Positions 36,031 through 44,498 of a stretch of DNA of 64,000 nucleotides are shown piece after piece. Source of the stretch: Shinella zoogloeoides (GTDB lineage Bacteria; Pseudomonadota; Alphaproteobacteria; Rhizobiales; Rhizobiaceae); assembly GCF_030733845.1 (NCBI RefSeq), contig NZ_CP132311.1:1925501-1989500 (forward strand). Direction: 5' to 3'. Under the pieces are notes generated by a model, which worked only from the letters and a program-made list of their open reading frames with translations, made no database searches and had not been told where the DNA came from. Both the position numbers and the translations under genes were made by a program. Position 1 is the first letter of the stretch. Each line of letters starts with the position of its first letter.

Positions 36031-37170
36031 CTACGCTCCGGTCTCGTCCAGGAATTCGCGCCACGCCGCCAGTCCCGCATCGATGTTGCGCCGTCCGACG
36101 CCGACGCGGAAACGATCCACCGGGACCGGCAGGAGATCCGAGACGAAGAGGCTCGAGGGCAGCAGCAGCACGCCCTTCTCCTCCACAAGCCGGTGGCAGT
36201 GCGCTTCCACGCCGTCGCTGCCGAGATAGCACGTGAAGGCGACGCAGCCGCCGTCCGGCTCGGTCCATTCGTAGAGATGCGGATAGTCGGCGAAGAAGGC
36301 GCCGAGCTTTGCCATGTTTTCCGCGCAGAGCGCGCGGTTGCGGGCAAAGATCGTCGCGCGCGCCTTGATCGCGATGCCGGCCAGCACTTCGGAAGGCCGC
36401 GCGTTGCAGATGGAGAGATAGTGCTTCATCTTCTCCATGCGCGACAGGAGCGCGTGGTCGCGGCTGGCGATCCAGCCGATGCGCAGGCCCGGCAAGCCAT
36501 AGGCCTTGGACATGACATTGAGCGAGATGCCCTTGTCGAACAGGTCGGCCGCCTGCGGCAGGCGCTTTGCCGCGTCGATTTCCAGTCCGCGATAGACTTC
36601 GTCGGAGAAGAGATGAATGCCGCGCTCGACGCAGAGCGCCACGAGGCCGCGGAAGATATCCTGGTCGGCGATGGCGCCGGTCGGGTTGTTCGGGAAATTG
36701 ACGGCGATGAGCTTCGTCTCCGGGCGAATGGCGGCGCGCACCGCGTCGAGGTCGAGCTGCCAGCGGTTTTCCGCCCGCAGCGCGACGCCGGTGACATTCC
36801 CGGTGATGGTGACCGGCATGGTCTCCATCGACTGGTAGTTCGGCACGGTGACGATGGCATGGTCGCCCGGCCCGAGCAGGGCGAGCATGGCGCAATAAAG
36901 CCCCTCCTCCGCCCCGGCGAAGGTGAGGATGTCGGCACCCGATAGCGTGTCGTAGGTCGAGGCGATGGTCTCGCGCAGCGCCGGCGCGCCCCAGGTCTCG
37001 GTATAGCCGAACGCGACGCGCTCCCACGCCTCGCGATCCTCGGGGCCGGCAAGCGCCAGCAGATCCGACATGGTCATCGTCTGGGCGTCGCTGGCTGTCA
37101 TGTGGTGGCGCGCTTCGAACTCCCAGCGCGAGAAATGGGTTTCGAGGCGGAAATCCGGCAATGTGGTCAC
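36031..37170 (-). CDS. PLP-dependent aminotransferase, fold type I
   Basis: Class I/II aminotransferase of 379 residues. The PLP lysine lies in NVMSKAYGLPGLRIGW, with NFPNNPTGAI and the SDEVYRG aspartate pairing with the pyridine nitrogen. The start is a GTG whose GTGA overlaps the regulator stop. Forming a two-gene unit with a YheO/DauR-like regulator, it probably acts on an amino acid sensed by that regulator. Which amino acid cannot be said. Confidence 0.88.
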   Translation of the reverse strand: MTTLPDFRLETHFSRWEFEARHHMTASDAQTMTMSDLLALAGPEDREAWERVAFGYTETWGAPALRETIASTYDTLSGADILTFAGAEEGLYCAMLALLGPGDHAIVTVPNYQSMETMPVTITGNVTGVALRAENRWQLDLDAVRAAIRPETKLIAVNFPNNPTGAIADQDIFRGLVALCVERGIHLFSDEVYRGLEIDAAKRLPQAADLFDKGISLNVMSKAYGLPGLRIGWIASRDHALLSRMEKMKHYLSICNARPSEVLAGIAIKARATIFARNRALCAENMAKLGAFFADYPHLYEWTEPDGGCVAFTCYLGSDGVEAHCHRLVEEKGVLLLPSSLFVSDLLPVPVDRFRVGVGRRNIDAGLAAWREFLDETGA

Positions 37171-37814
37171 GGGGTCCTGTCCTTCTGGCTCTGGCGCCGG
37201 GCATCGGCGAGGTAGTTGTAAATCGAGGCGCGCGAGGCACCGATAAGGCCGGCGAGATGATCGACCGCATTGCGGGTCTGGAACAGGCCGCGCTCGTCGA
37301 GCGCGCCGACAAGCGCCACCCGGTCGGCCTTCCTGAGCGCCGTCAGCGCCAGCCCGCGGCCACGCAGCCAGTCGTGCAGGGCCGTGTTGATCGCCTCCCG
37401 CCAGTCGCCGGCGAAGAGCGAGGGCGGCCGCAAGGCCGGTGCGCCGGCGAAGGCGGCAAGCAGCTTCGCCGCCGCGTCGAAATGCGAGACGTCCATGTTG
37501 ATGCAGAAGAGGCCGATTGCCTGGCCGAACTCGTCCTTCAGCACGGCCGTCACCGATTTGAGCCGCCGCCCATCCTCCCCCGTCTTCTCATAGGGACCGT
37601 AGACGCCGGCCTCCCCCGCCTCTTCCAGCTCGTTTTCGACGAGCGATTCCGTGCCCGCCTTGCGGCCGGAAAAGGCATTCCAAATGCCGGCGATCAGCCC
37701 TGTCTCGAGATCGTGCAGCACGACTTCGGCATGGGGATAGAACAGAGTGGAGACGGCGGCGGCCGTCGTGGCGTGCTGGCGGAGCAGCAGGTCGGCGTTT
37801 GATGAATCGAACAT
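37167..37814 (-). CDS. YheO/DauR-like PAS and HTH transcriptional regulator
   Basis: A 215-residue regulator. Residues about 10-110 form the YheO-type PAS-like sensor (FYPHAEVVLHDLETGLIAGIWNA, IGLFCINMDVSHF; quoted in parts). Residues about 170-205 form the HTH_22 helix-turn-helix (NAVDHLAGLIGASRASIYNYL). DauR of Pseudomonas, of this family, represses D-arginine catabolism. It overlaps the aminotransferase gene by four bases. The frame opens at a TTG 12 bases earlier; the ATG is chosen but has only a weak ribosome site. Confidence 0.85.
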   Translation of the reverse strand: MFDSSNADLLLRQHATTAAAVSTLFYPHAEVVLHDLETGLIAGIWNAFSGRKAGTESLVENELEEAGEAGVYGPYEKTGEDGRRLKSVTAVLKDEFGQAIGLFCINMDVSHFDAAAKLLAAFAGAPALRPPSLFAGDWREAINTALHDWLRGRGLALTALRKADRVALVGALDERGLFQTRNAVDHLAGLIGASRASIYNYLADARRQSQKDRTP

Positions 37815-37940
37815 GGCGACAAACAATCCAAAACTGGAATTTTTGTCAATATTAGATTTTTAGTCCAACACCCTTTCGCAGGCTTGCAGCTCTCTTTTCG
37901 CCGTCCTATCCAAGGACAGCACGATTCTCAGGGGGATGAT

Positions 37941-38288
37941 ATGAGCGCCGACCTTGCTGCCTTTCCGGATCGGGAAACCGTGGCCGACAAGTTCGCGGCC
38001 CTTGGCGAGGGCGATGAGGCCTATCTGCGCCTTCTCATGGAAAATCCGCTTCAGGACGAGAACCTGCTGGAAGGTCTTACGGTTCATCTCGACCGCGCCG
38101 CGAGCGCGCGCTTCCTCAATTCGCTGAAGCTGGAAAGGCTCGGCGAATGGCTGGGCGAAGCCGCGCCCGCACGCCTGCAGATACGCTTGACGGAAATCGC
38201 CCGCTCCAGCCAGCACGCCGCCCATGCCGCCTTCCGCACCGGCCTCGCGCGCTCCGGCGGCCTCGAACGCGCCTATCCGAAGGCCTGA
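37941..38288 (+). CDS. Uncharacterised helical protein of 115 residues
   Basis: Begins MSADLAAFPDRETVADKFAA at an ATG preceded by AGGGGG. The product looks all-helical, acidic in the first half and more basic at the end, with no membrane segment or known motif that I recognise. It overlaps the convergent LysR gene by 16 bases at the 3' ends. The good ribosome site and codon use support a real gene. Confidence 0.6.
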   Translation: MSADLAAFPDRETVADKFAALGEGDEAYLRLLMENPLQDENLLEGLTVHLDRAASARFLNSLKLERLGEWLGEAAPARLQIRLTEIARSSQHAAHAAFRTGLARSGGLERAYPKA

Positions 38289-39157
38289 TCGGCGGGGACC
38301 GCCAGCGGCCCGAAGGATTTGCGGATCATGTCCGCCATGCCATCGATCGCCGGTCCGCCGCGCCGCGGGTTGCGCTTCAGCACGACGCGGGACGAATCGA
38401 TGAGCGCAAAGCCGTCCGCGGCGGTCAGTTCCCGCGCACCGTGCGGAATATTGCTGCGCGCGAGCGGGGCGATGGCAAGCCCGCTCGCGACCGCCGAGCG
38501 CAAGCCACCGCTGGTGTCGCTGGTATAGGCGACGCGATATGGGATGGAATGACGCTCCAGCGAGCGCTGGGCAAACTCCCGGCACCAGACCGACCGCCGA
38601 TAGAACGCGACGGGCACCGGCCGCTCCAGATGCAGATTGTGCGCGAGCGAGGCGGCCCAGACGGTCGGGTCGATAGCCAGAAGCTCGCCCGAGATATCTC
38701 CATCCCATTCGAAGATGACGGCAAGGTCGAGCTTGTCCGCCTCCAGCGCCTCCATCTGCTGCACCGTGTAGCCGCAGAAGACCGTCACCTCCGTCCCGGG
38801 ATTGGTCTCGGCAAAAGCGGCGAGCGCGCCGGGCAGGACCGTCTGGTTGTATTCCTCGGGAATGCCGACCCGCACCGGTCCGTCCAGCGGCATGGTGCGC
38901 ATCGCCGCCGTCGTTTCATCGACGAGCCCGACGATGCGCTGGGCGTAAGGCAGAAGCCGCCTGCCCTCCAACGTGAGCGCAACGCCGCGCGGGCCGCGCT
39001 CGAAAAGCGCAAGACCGACTGCATCTTCCAGCTTGCGCACCTGCATGCTGACGGCCGACTGCGTGCGACCGAGCTTTTCGCCGGCATGCGTGACATTGCC
39101 GGCCTGGGCAACGGCCACGAAGATTCTGAGCAGATCGCTTTCGAGAGGAGGATACAT
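38273..39157 (-). CDS. LysR-family transcriptional regulator, next to a DUF1127 gene
   Basis: A 294-residue LysR protein. The HTH lies at about 5-60 (SDLLRIFVAVAQAGNVTHAGEKLG, TQSAVSMQVRKLE; in parts), followed by the effector domain with VRVGIPEEYNQTVLPG. It diverges from a DUF1127 gene with about 93 bases between starts. A second LysR/DUF1127 pair at 54.6-55.8 kb is similar in arrangement, and the N-terminal domains of the two regulators look related. The ATG at 39157 gives the usual short N-terminus; the frame starts at 39190. Confidence 0.9.
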   Translation of the reverse strand: MYPPLESDLLRIFVAVAQAGNVTHAGEKLGRTQSAVSMQVRKLEDAVGLALFERGPRGVALTLEGRRLLPYAQRIVGLVDETTAAMRTMPLDGPVRVGIPEEYNQTVLPGALAAFAETNPGTEVTVFCGYTVQQMEALEADKLDLAVIFEWDGDISGELLAIDPTVWAASLAHNLHLERPVPVAFYRRSVWCREFAQRSLERHSIPYRVAYTSDTSGGLRSAVASGLAIAPLARSNIPHGARELTAADGFALIDSSRVVLKRNPRRGGPAIDGMADMIRKSFGPLAVPADQAFG

Positions 39158-39250
39158 GGCGCCATCGCTTTTCCTGATGCCTGCCATCATCGCTATTCGT
39201 TTGTGAAATGTCTACCGGTTTGCTTGGCTCTTGCCGAGGAATGAAAGGCA

Positions 39251-39610
39251 ATGGCCATGGGTATTTTCGGAAAAGTGCTGGAGTTTGTGAAGCGCTATTG
39301 TCAGTCACGGGCGGAACGGGAAGCCTTGCGGCTGCTTATCGCGCGGGGCGACGAGCGCCTGTTGCGCGATGTCGGGCTGAGACTGGTCGAGATGGAGAAC
39401 GAGACCCTGCGCTGCGAACCCCTGCCCCAAACGAAGGAGAGGCGCTGGACGGCGCCCCTCATCCGGCTGTCGCCACCTTCTCCCCGCAAGCGGGGCGAAG
39501 GGGATGCGGCACCGCTTTCCTCAAGCACAAGACCGAACGGGAATGAAAAAGCCCTCGGCTTGTTTCCTTCTCCCCGCCTGCGGGGAGAAGGCGGCCGGCA
39601 GGCCGGATGA
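39251..39610 (+). CDS. DUF1127 protein with repeat-derived C-terminus
   Basis: The first 50 residues or so are a DUF1127 domain (small, Arg-rich; LLIARGDERLLRDVGLRL near residue 30-47). Such proteins normally stop after 45-75 residues. Here the frame continues through a palindromic element that begins near base 39455, so residues from about 69 to 119 (LIRLSPPSPRKRGEGDAA, then FPSPRLRGEGGRQAG) are repeat-encoded. It diverges from a LysR gene. The extension may be tolerated or may have replaced the native C-terminus. Confidence 0.75.
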   Translation: MAMGIFGKVLEFVKRYCQSRAEREALRLLIARGDERLLRDVGLRLVEMENETLRCEPLPQTKERRWTAPLIRLSPPSPRKRGEGDAAPLSSSTRPNGNEKALGLFPSPRLRGEGGRQAG

Positions 39611-39614
39611 GGGG
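39455..39614. repeat. Palindromic element of a third family, forming the 3' end of the DUF1127 gene
   Basis: About 160 bases with inverted ends: GCCCCTCATCCGGCTGTCGCC and, inverted, GGCCGGCAGGCCGGATGAGGGGC (quoted in part). Each arm contains a hairpin (CCTTCTCCCCGCAAGCGGGG and its counterpart). The plan of two hairpin arms flanking a variable middle matches the cobN elements, but the sequence differs. Confidence 0.88.
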
Positions 39615-39623
39615 CAACCTGCC

Positions 39624-41723
39624 CTACTCGGCCTTCTCGCCCGACAGCCCGCCGGCAAGCTGAACGAGTTTCAGGAATTCGGCCCGATAGCCGAACGGGT
39701 CGTTGCCCCTTGCGGCTTCGGCAAGGCCGAGGATCGAGCCGTAGGCATAGTCCTGCAGCGCCGACACGCCCTTCAGCTTCTGCCCGAAGGCGGCCACGGC
39801 CACCGAGAAGCGGATGTCGGCGGAAGCCGCGTTCACATCGGTCACCGCATTGGCATCCGTCACGGGCATGGTGACGAGCTCGCTTTTATCGCCATCCGGC
39901 TTCTTCCAGCGCATCTTCAGGAAGGCAAGCTCGCCGCTCCCCGCCGCCGGCGTTGCGGATGCCTCGCCCTTGCCGTAGCGCAGCGGGTCGTTCAGCACGG
40001 CGGGGCTGCCCTTCGGCGTCACCTCGTAGATCGCGGTGACGCGATGGCCGGAGCCGATGTCGCCGGCATCCACCTTGTCGTTGTTGAAATCCTCGCGGTT
40101 CAGCACGCGGGTCTCATAGCCGATCAGGCGATATTCGGCGATGCGGTCCGGATTGAACTCGATCTGGAACTTCACGTCCTTGGCGATCGGGAAGAGCGAG
40201 GAGCCCGCCTCCTCGACAAGCGCCTTCTGCGCCTCGGCGAGCGTATCGATATAGGCGGCTGTGCCGTTGCCGTTCTGCGCCAGCGTCTGCATCATGCCGT
40301 CATTGTAGTTGCCGCGGCCGAAGCCGAGCACGGAGAGGAAGATGCCGCTCTTGCGGCGCTCCTCGATGATGCGCTTCAGGTCCTCATCGCTTGCCGGGCC
40401 GACATTGAAATCGCCGTCCGTCGCCAGCATGACGCGGTTGACGCCGTCCTTCTTGAAGGCTTTTTGGGCGAGCTTGTAGGCCGCCTCGATGCCCTCCGCG
40501 CCCGCCGTGGAGCCGCCGGGCTGGAGATCGTCGATAGCATCGAGGATCTTCTCGCGCTCCTTCGCCGCCGTCGGCTCCAGCACCACGCCGGCATCGCCGG
40601 CATAGGTAACGATCGAGACCGTGTCCGTATCCTTAAGTTTGCCGACGAGCAGGCGGAAGGCGCTCTTCAGAAGCGGCAGCTTGTCCGTCTCGTCCATCGA
40701 GCCGGAAACGTCGATGAGGAAGACGAGATTGGCGGCGGGCTGTTCCGTTGGCACCGTATCGAAGCCCTTGATGCCGATATGCAGCAGCTCCGTGCCCTTG
40801 TTCCACGGCGTCGGCATGACGGTGACGGTGGCGTTGAACGGTTTCTCCGCCGTCTCCGGCCCCTTCCAGTCATAGGGGAAGTAGTTGACCAGCTCCTCTA
40901 CGCGCACCGCCTCGGCGTCCGGCAGGCTGCCGCCGAGCAGCGAGCGGCGCACATAGGAATAGGACGCCGTGTCGACATCGGCCGAGAAGGTCGAGACCGG
41001 GTCGGTCGCCACGCTCTTCACCGGGTTCGGGTCGGCGGAGGCAAAGCGCTCGCGATCTTCTTCCGGTATGGGCATGGCAATGGCGTCCACCGCGACGGAC
41101 GGCTGCACGGCCGTCCGGCTCAGTTCCTGCGTGGCGGCCGCCCCGCCGAGCGCGAAAGATTCCGGCGCGGCGGCAAGCGCCTCCGCCTCCTCGCGGATTT
41201 CGGCAAGCGGCTCTGCCGCCAGCGTGTTCGTTGCCTGCGCGGTATCGGCCGCCGCCTTCGCCTTGGCGCTGGCGTCTGCTTGCGTGGATTGGCGCGCCTC
41301 CGCTTCCTGACCCGCCTTGTTCAGCAGAACGGCGGTCTCATCGGCGGAGGGCTCACTCTTCTTCACTTCCTGCTTGCGCATGCGAAGATCCTGGCCGACG
41401 GGCTTTTCGGCGATTTCCGTTTCGCTCGTCAGCGGCACCGTTCCGTTGCGCACCAGTTCATAGGTGACGAGGCCGGCAACGGGCACGACGAGCAGCGTGG
41501 CAAGGGCCGAGCCGGCGAGAAGTCTGCGGTTCATGATGGGGCTCCATATCCAGTTGAAGATGGAGCTTCGACGCCCGCCATCGGCCGAACCTTGGGGGGC
41601 ACCTGCATTTTTTTCCGCATCGTCGAAAGCCTGCATGGCGGCGGCAAGCGTCCGCGCCCGCGCGGATGCATCAGCAGCGGGCGGTGCGCGGCGGCCTAGT
41701 TTTTCGAGGTCGAGATCGGTCAT
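39624..41723 (-). CDS. Membrane-anchored von Willebrand factor A protein (YfbK-like)
   Basis: A 699-residue protein. The N-terminal cytoplasmic stretch (1-60) is followed by one membrane helix (about 67-88), then an Ala/Glu-rich linker. The von_Willebrand N-terminal domain (FSADVDTASYSYVRR), a VWA domain with MIDAS Asp338 (FLIDVSGSMDE) and a DUF3520-type C-terminus follow. It matches YfbK in layout. It lies 15 bases downstream of an ECF sigma gene. The cytoplasmic N-terminus plus single helix suggest it could work as the anti-sigma factor; that is inferred from position and topology. Confidence 0.9.
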   Translation of the reverse strand: MTDLDLEKLGRRAPPAADASARARTLAAAMQAFDDAEKNAGAPQGSADGGRRSSIFNWIWSPIMNRRLLAGSALATLLVVPVAGLVTYELVRNGTVPLTSETEIAEKPVGQDLRMRKQEVKKSEPSADETAVLLNKAGQEAEARQSTQADASAKAKAAADTAQATNTLAAEPLAEIREEAEALAAAPESFALGGAAATQELSRTAVQPSVAVDAIAMPIPEEDRERFASADPNPVKSVATDPVSTFSADVDTASYSYVRRSLLGGSLPDAEAVRVEELVNYFPYDWKGPETAEKPFNATVTVMPTPWNKGTELLHIGIKGFDTVPTEQPAANLVFLIDVSGSMDETDKLPLLKSAFRLLVGKLKDTDTVSIVTYAGDAGVVLEPTAAKEREKILDAIDDLQPGGSTAGAEGIEAAYKLAQKAFKKDGVNRVMLATDGDFNVGPASDEDLKRIIEERRKSGIFLSVLGFGRGNYNDGMMQTLAQNGNGTAAYIDTLAEAQKALVEEAGSSLFPIAKDVKFQIEFNPDRIAEYRLIGYETRVLNREDFNNDKVDAGDIGSGHRVTAIYEVTPKGSPAVLNDPLRYGKGEASATPAAGSGELAFLKMRWKKPDGDKSELVTMPVTDANAVTDVNAASADIRFSVAVAAFGQKLKGVSALQDYAYGSILGLAEAARGNDPFGYRAEFLKLVQLAGGLSGEKAE

Positions 41724-41738
41724 GGGTCTATCCTTCCG

Positions 41739-42260
41739 TCACGCGGCGGCATCGCGCAGCAGCACCTTCAGGCGCTTGCGGGCCTCGTGCACATGCCAGG
41801 AAATCGTCGTTTCGGCGCAGCCGAGCACTTCGGACGCCGCCGCGTGGCTGAGGCCTTCGCCGTAGATGAGCAGCACGGCATCGCGCTGCTTGTCGGGCAA
41901 CTGGCGAACGGCCTGCCACAGTTCCTCATTGTCATCCTCAGCGCCGCCACCCTCCAGCACCGCCTGCTCGCGCAGAAAGGCCGCATCGCGCCATTCGGCC
42001 CGCCGGCGCTTGCGCATCTGGTCGCGGGCGGCGTTCAGCGTCACGGTATAGAGCCAGGTGCCGAAGCGGCTCGCCCCCTTGAAGCCGCGAATGGCGCTCG
42101 CAAGGCGTATGCACACCTCCTGCGCCACGTCCTCGGCATCCTGCCGGTCGCCGCACCATCGCCAGGCGACGGCATGGATGAAATCATAGCGGCTTTCGAC
42201 CAGCGCGGCGAATGCCTGCCGGTCTCCCAAAGCCGCCTTCTCGACGAGTTCTGTTTCCAC
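41739..42260 (-). CDS. ECF-family RNA polymerase sigma factor
   Basis: A 173-residue sigma-70 family protein with only regions 2 and 4. Region 2 is YDFIHAVAWRWCGDRQDAEDVAQEV (in parts) with the -10 recognition segment around FGTWLYTVTLNAARD. Region 4 is LPDKQRDAVLLIYGEGLSHAAASEVLG with the HTH ETTISWHVHEARKRL. The GTG start follows GGGATGGA. It forms a unit with the VWA membrane protein. Its regulon is unknown. Confidence 0.92.
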   Translation of the reverse strand: METELVEKAALGDRQAFAALVESRYDFIHAVAWRWCGDRQDAEDVAQEVCIRLASAIRGFKGASRFGTWLYTVTLNAARDQMRKRRRAEWRDAAFLREQAVLEGGGAEDDNEELWQAVRQLPDKQRDAVLLIYGEGLSHAAASEVLGCAETTISWHVHEARKRLKVLLRDAAA

Positions 42261-42339
42261 GGGTCCATCCCGATTGCGTGCACTAATCCCTACGACGTCC
42301 GTCGGGCGGCAATCCTTGGGTGGAAAATGCGATTTTTTC

Positions 42340-43086
42340 TCACCAGGGCAGACTTTTCACGACGGCGATGATCGTTCCCATGACGGCATCGCGGTCGTGC
42401 CGCCGGATTTCCGGGGCATAGAGGCTGGAAATGCTGCCATCGAGGAAAAGCGCGTTTTCGCATTGCAGCCGGTCGCGGAAGAGCGTCGCGAAATCATGGA
42501 AGCGGACCGGAACGTTTGAAATGGCGAAGGCGATCCGGCCGTCCGGCAGGATGCCGACGCCGTTGCGGATCTGCAGGCTGGTGGCGTCCGGCAGGAAACG
42601 CGGATGGATCTTTCCATCGATCACCAGCATCGGCCCCGATTGCGTCGCCTCACGCGGCGAAAGACCCGCTTTCGCATAGGCTTCCGTCTCCATCACGCCC
42701 GCCTTGCCGTCCTTAACCCAGAACACGCCGTTCGGCTTCATGAAGAAATTGCCGAACGCGTCGCCCCGGTTGAGCGCGCCTGTCTCCCTGCCATGCTCGA
42801 CCAGCAACCCGACCGGCCCATAATCCGCATGATACATGCCGCCGTTCATGGCGAAGCTCATATGCTGCCCGTTGCGCAGGAGATGCGTATTGAGCTGGTC
42901 ATAGGTCGCGCCGACCGTCTCCAGCGTCGCCGCGCCGAAAAGCCGGATCGTATCCGTCGCGGGATCGAAGGTGCAGACGGTGTAGCGGCCGGACAGATGC
43001 TCGATCTCGGCGCATTTCGGCGGCTCGGCCATGGCTGGCTCCCGGAAGACAAGGATTAGAAGCAGGATGAATGGCAGATAGCGCAA
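42340..43086 (-). CDS. Secreted phosphodiester glycosidase-family (NAGPA domain) protein
   Basis: A 248-residue exported protein. The TTG at 43086 is chosen as start because GGAGG lies three bases before it and the product then begins with a signal peptide (RYLPFILLLILVFREPAMA). The NAGPA-like domain shows SFAMNGGMYHADYGPVGLLV, NFFMKPNGVFWV and the late LFLDGSISSLYAP. The family includes enzymes acting on phosphodiester-linked sugars; the substrate here is unknown. The upstream mazF stop is 16 bases away. Confidence 0.85.
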   Translation of the reverse strand: MRYLPFILLLILVFREPAMAEPPKCAEIEHLSGRYTVCTFDPATDTIRLFGAATLETVGATYDQLNTHLLRNGQHMSFAMNGGMYHADYGPVGLLVEHGRETGALNRGDAFGNFFMKPNGVFWVKDGKAGVMETEAYAKAGLSPREATQSGPMLVIDGKIHPRFLPDATSLQIRNGVGILPDGRIAFAISNVPVRFHDFATLFRDRLQCENALFLDGSISSLYAPEIRRHDRDAVMGTIIAVVKSLPW

Positions 43087-43102
43087 GGAACCTCCGGCGC
43101 TC

Positions 43103-43432
43103 TTAGCGAGCGATACCGATGAAGACGATAAGCGCCTGTCCGAGCCGGCGCATGTCCTCTTCGGAGAGAGTGCCGATCTGCGAACCAAGCTTTGCCTTGC
43201 GCACTGTGGTGATCTTGTCGGCCATAATGCGGCTTTCCATTCTCAAGCCGTTGCCCGGTTCCGGCCGGACGGCAATGCGGAAAAGCGGAAGATCGGCCGG
43301 ATCGCTCGTGAAAGGGCAGATCGTGACGGAATCGAGCGCATCGAAGGCGTCGTCCTGCACGATGACGACCGGGCGAGGCTTGCCGGCATAGCCGCCGCCA
43401 TCGGAGACGGTCCAGACTTCACCGCGCTTCAT
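43103..43432 (-). CDS. MazF/PemK-family mRNA interferase toxin
   Basis: Toxin of 109 residues expected to cleave mRNA at short motifs. The fold signature is MKRGEVWTVSDGGGYAGKPRPVVIVQDD, with TICPFTSDP and the late strand KLGSQIGTLSEEDM (each in part). Its ATG overlaps the antitoxin stop by four bases (ATGA), the normal antitoxin-first order. A longer frame upstream is a shadow of the antitoxin gene. Confidence 0.93.
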   Translation of the reverse strand: MKRGEVWTVSDGGGYAGKPRPVVIVQDDAFDALDSVTICPFTSDPADLPLFRIAVRPEPGNGLRMESRIMADKITTVRKAKLGSQIGTLSEEDMRRLGQALIVFIGIAR

Positions 43433-43647
43433 TCGTCCGGAAACTCGGAAACGGCATCCACAAAGGTCTGGTCGTCTTCGGCAAAACCGCTTTGCCGGGC
43501 GGCCTCCGCCTGTCGGCGCGCCTCCGCCGCGAAGGCCTCCGATCGGGTATCCGGCACCCAAAGCTGAAGCGGCCGCAGTCCTTGCCGGCGCAGGCGCGCA
43601 CGATGCTCTTCCACCCGACGACGATTTTCTGCTGCCGAACGTGCCAT
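43429..43647 (-). CDS. MazE-type antitoxin with DUF3018
   Basis: Antitoxin of 72 residues. The DUF3018 pattern is RLRRQGLRPLQLWVPDTRS followed by an acidic C-terminal tail (EDDQTFVDAVSEFPDE) that should wrap the toxin. The ATG at 43647 follows GGAGG. The palindrome TTACATGTAA (43665-43674) directly upstream is a likely autoregulatory operator. Confidence 0.88.
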   Translation of the reverse strand: MARSAAENRRRVEEHRARLRRQGLRPLQLWVPDTRSEAFAAEARRQAEAARQSGFAEDDQTFVDAVSEFPDE

Positions 43648-43698
43648 GGGCCGACCTCCGATTACATGTAACCTAACATGGGCGCTACCGGCGGGCAA

Positions 43699-44391
43699 TC
43701 AAAGCGACAGGGCCGCCATGTGGAAGCGGACCTGGGCGTCGTCGTAGCAATAGGCAGCGCCGATCGGACAGGCGGCGCGGGCGAGACAGCCGGCGCGCAT
43801 GCAGCCGCCCTGCCCTTCCGGCGTGCGAAGATGCGCGCGGCAGGCGGACACGTCGAAGGCCGCCGGGCGGACGGCACCGGCGGGACAGTTGGTGAGGCAG
43901 GGTTTGTCCGGACAGGCATCGCAAGGATGCGGGGCCGCCGGCGGTGGCTCGTCCGCAATCGGCTCGGCAAAGCCGAGCGCGCCGCGATAGCCGTGCCACA
44001 GGCCGTAGACGGGGTGGATGAGGATGCCGAGCGGCGAGGCCTTCAGGCCCTCCGCGCGCATGGCCCATTGCTGGAAGGGCTGCCAGGGCGGATCGGAGGG
44101 AAACCAGGCGGTGGCGCCCACCGGTCCGGCGACCTTGAGGATGGTCTCCTTCGACCAGGCGTCGAGCGGGTCGCTGCCGCCATGGTCCGCCAGCCCTTCC
44201 CGCCACCGCGAAAATGCCGGCCAGAGCGAGCTGCCCACATTGCCGATCAGCAGGACGCTGGCGGCGGGGCGGCCGTCGGAAAGTTCCGGTGCGCTTTCGC
44301 CTTCCGCAAAATTGACGAAACCGCGCAAAAAAAGACCGTGCGGCTCAAGAGCCGCACGGATGCTGTTGGTATCGGGTCGATGCGCCCTCAC
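43699..44391 (-). CDS. Ferredoxin-like protein with two [4Fe-4S] clusters
   Basis: A 230-residue protein. Residues 1-140 are of an uncertain fold reminiscent of the epoxyqueuosine reductase N-terminus. Residues about 155-220 hold the Cys patterns CDACPDKPCLTNCPAGAV and CMRAGCLARAACPIG, enough for two cubane clusters. The GTG start overlaps the stop of a 22-residue ORF that follows the MttB-family gene on the same strand. This makes it a candidate electron carrier for the corrinoid system, for example to the reductive activator. That link is inferred. Confidence 0.8.
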   Translation of the reverse strand: MRAHRPDTNSIRAALEPHGLFLRGFVNFAEGESAPELSDGRPAASVLLIGNVGSSLWPAFSRWREGLADHGGSDPLDAWSKETILKVAGPVGATAWFPSDPPWQPFQQWAMRAEGLKASPLGILIHPVYGLWHGYRGALGFAEPIADEPPPAAPHPCDACPDKPCLTNCPAGAVRPAAFDVSACRAHLRTPEGQGGCMRAGCLARAACPIGAAYCYDDAQVRFHMAALSL

Positions 44392-44456
44392 CGGGTCACG
44401 TCTCCCTTGATTTCATAGTGCGGGCGCCAGACTTCCTTCTGGATCATGTCTGCCAC
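44388..44456 (-). CDS. Possible 22-residue micro-ORF coupled to the ferredoxin gene
   Basis: GTG start, product VADMIQKEVWRPHYEIKGDV plus two residues. An ATG three codons later is an alternative start. The stop TGA overlaps the GTG start of the ferredoxin gene (GTGA). It sits 42 bases after the MttB-family stop. It is too short for homology claims and could be a coupling leader or a functional micropeptide. Nothing but position and codon plausibility supports it. Confidence 0.4.
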   Translation of the reverse strand: MADMIQKEVWRPHYEIKGDVTR

Positions 44457-44498
44457 CCTCACTGCTCCGCCTTGCTCCCTGGCGCGATCGGGACCCTT

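Noticed and set aside
39455..39614. CRISPR-like repeat array
   Set aside because: Two inverted hairpin arms, not direct repeats with regular spacers.
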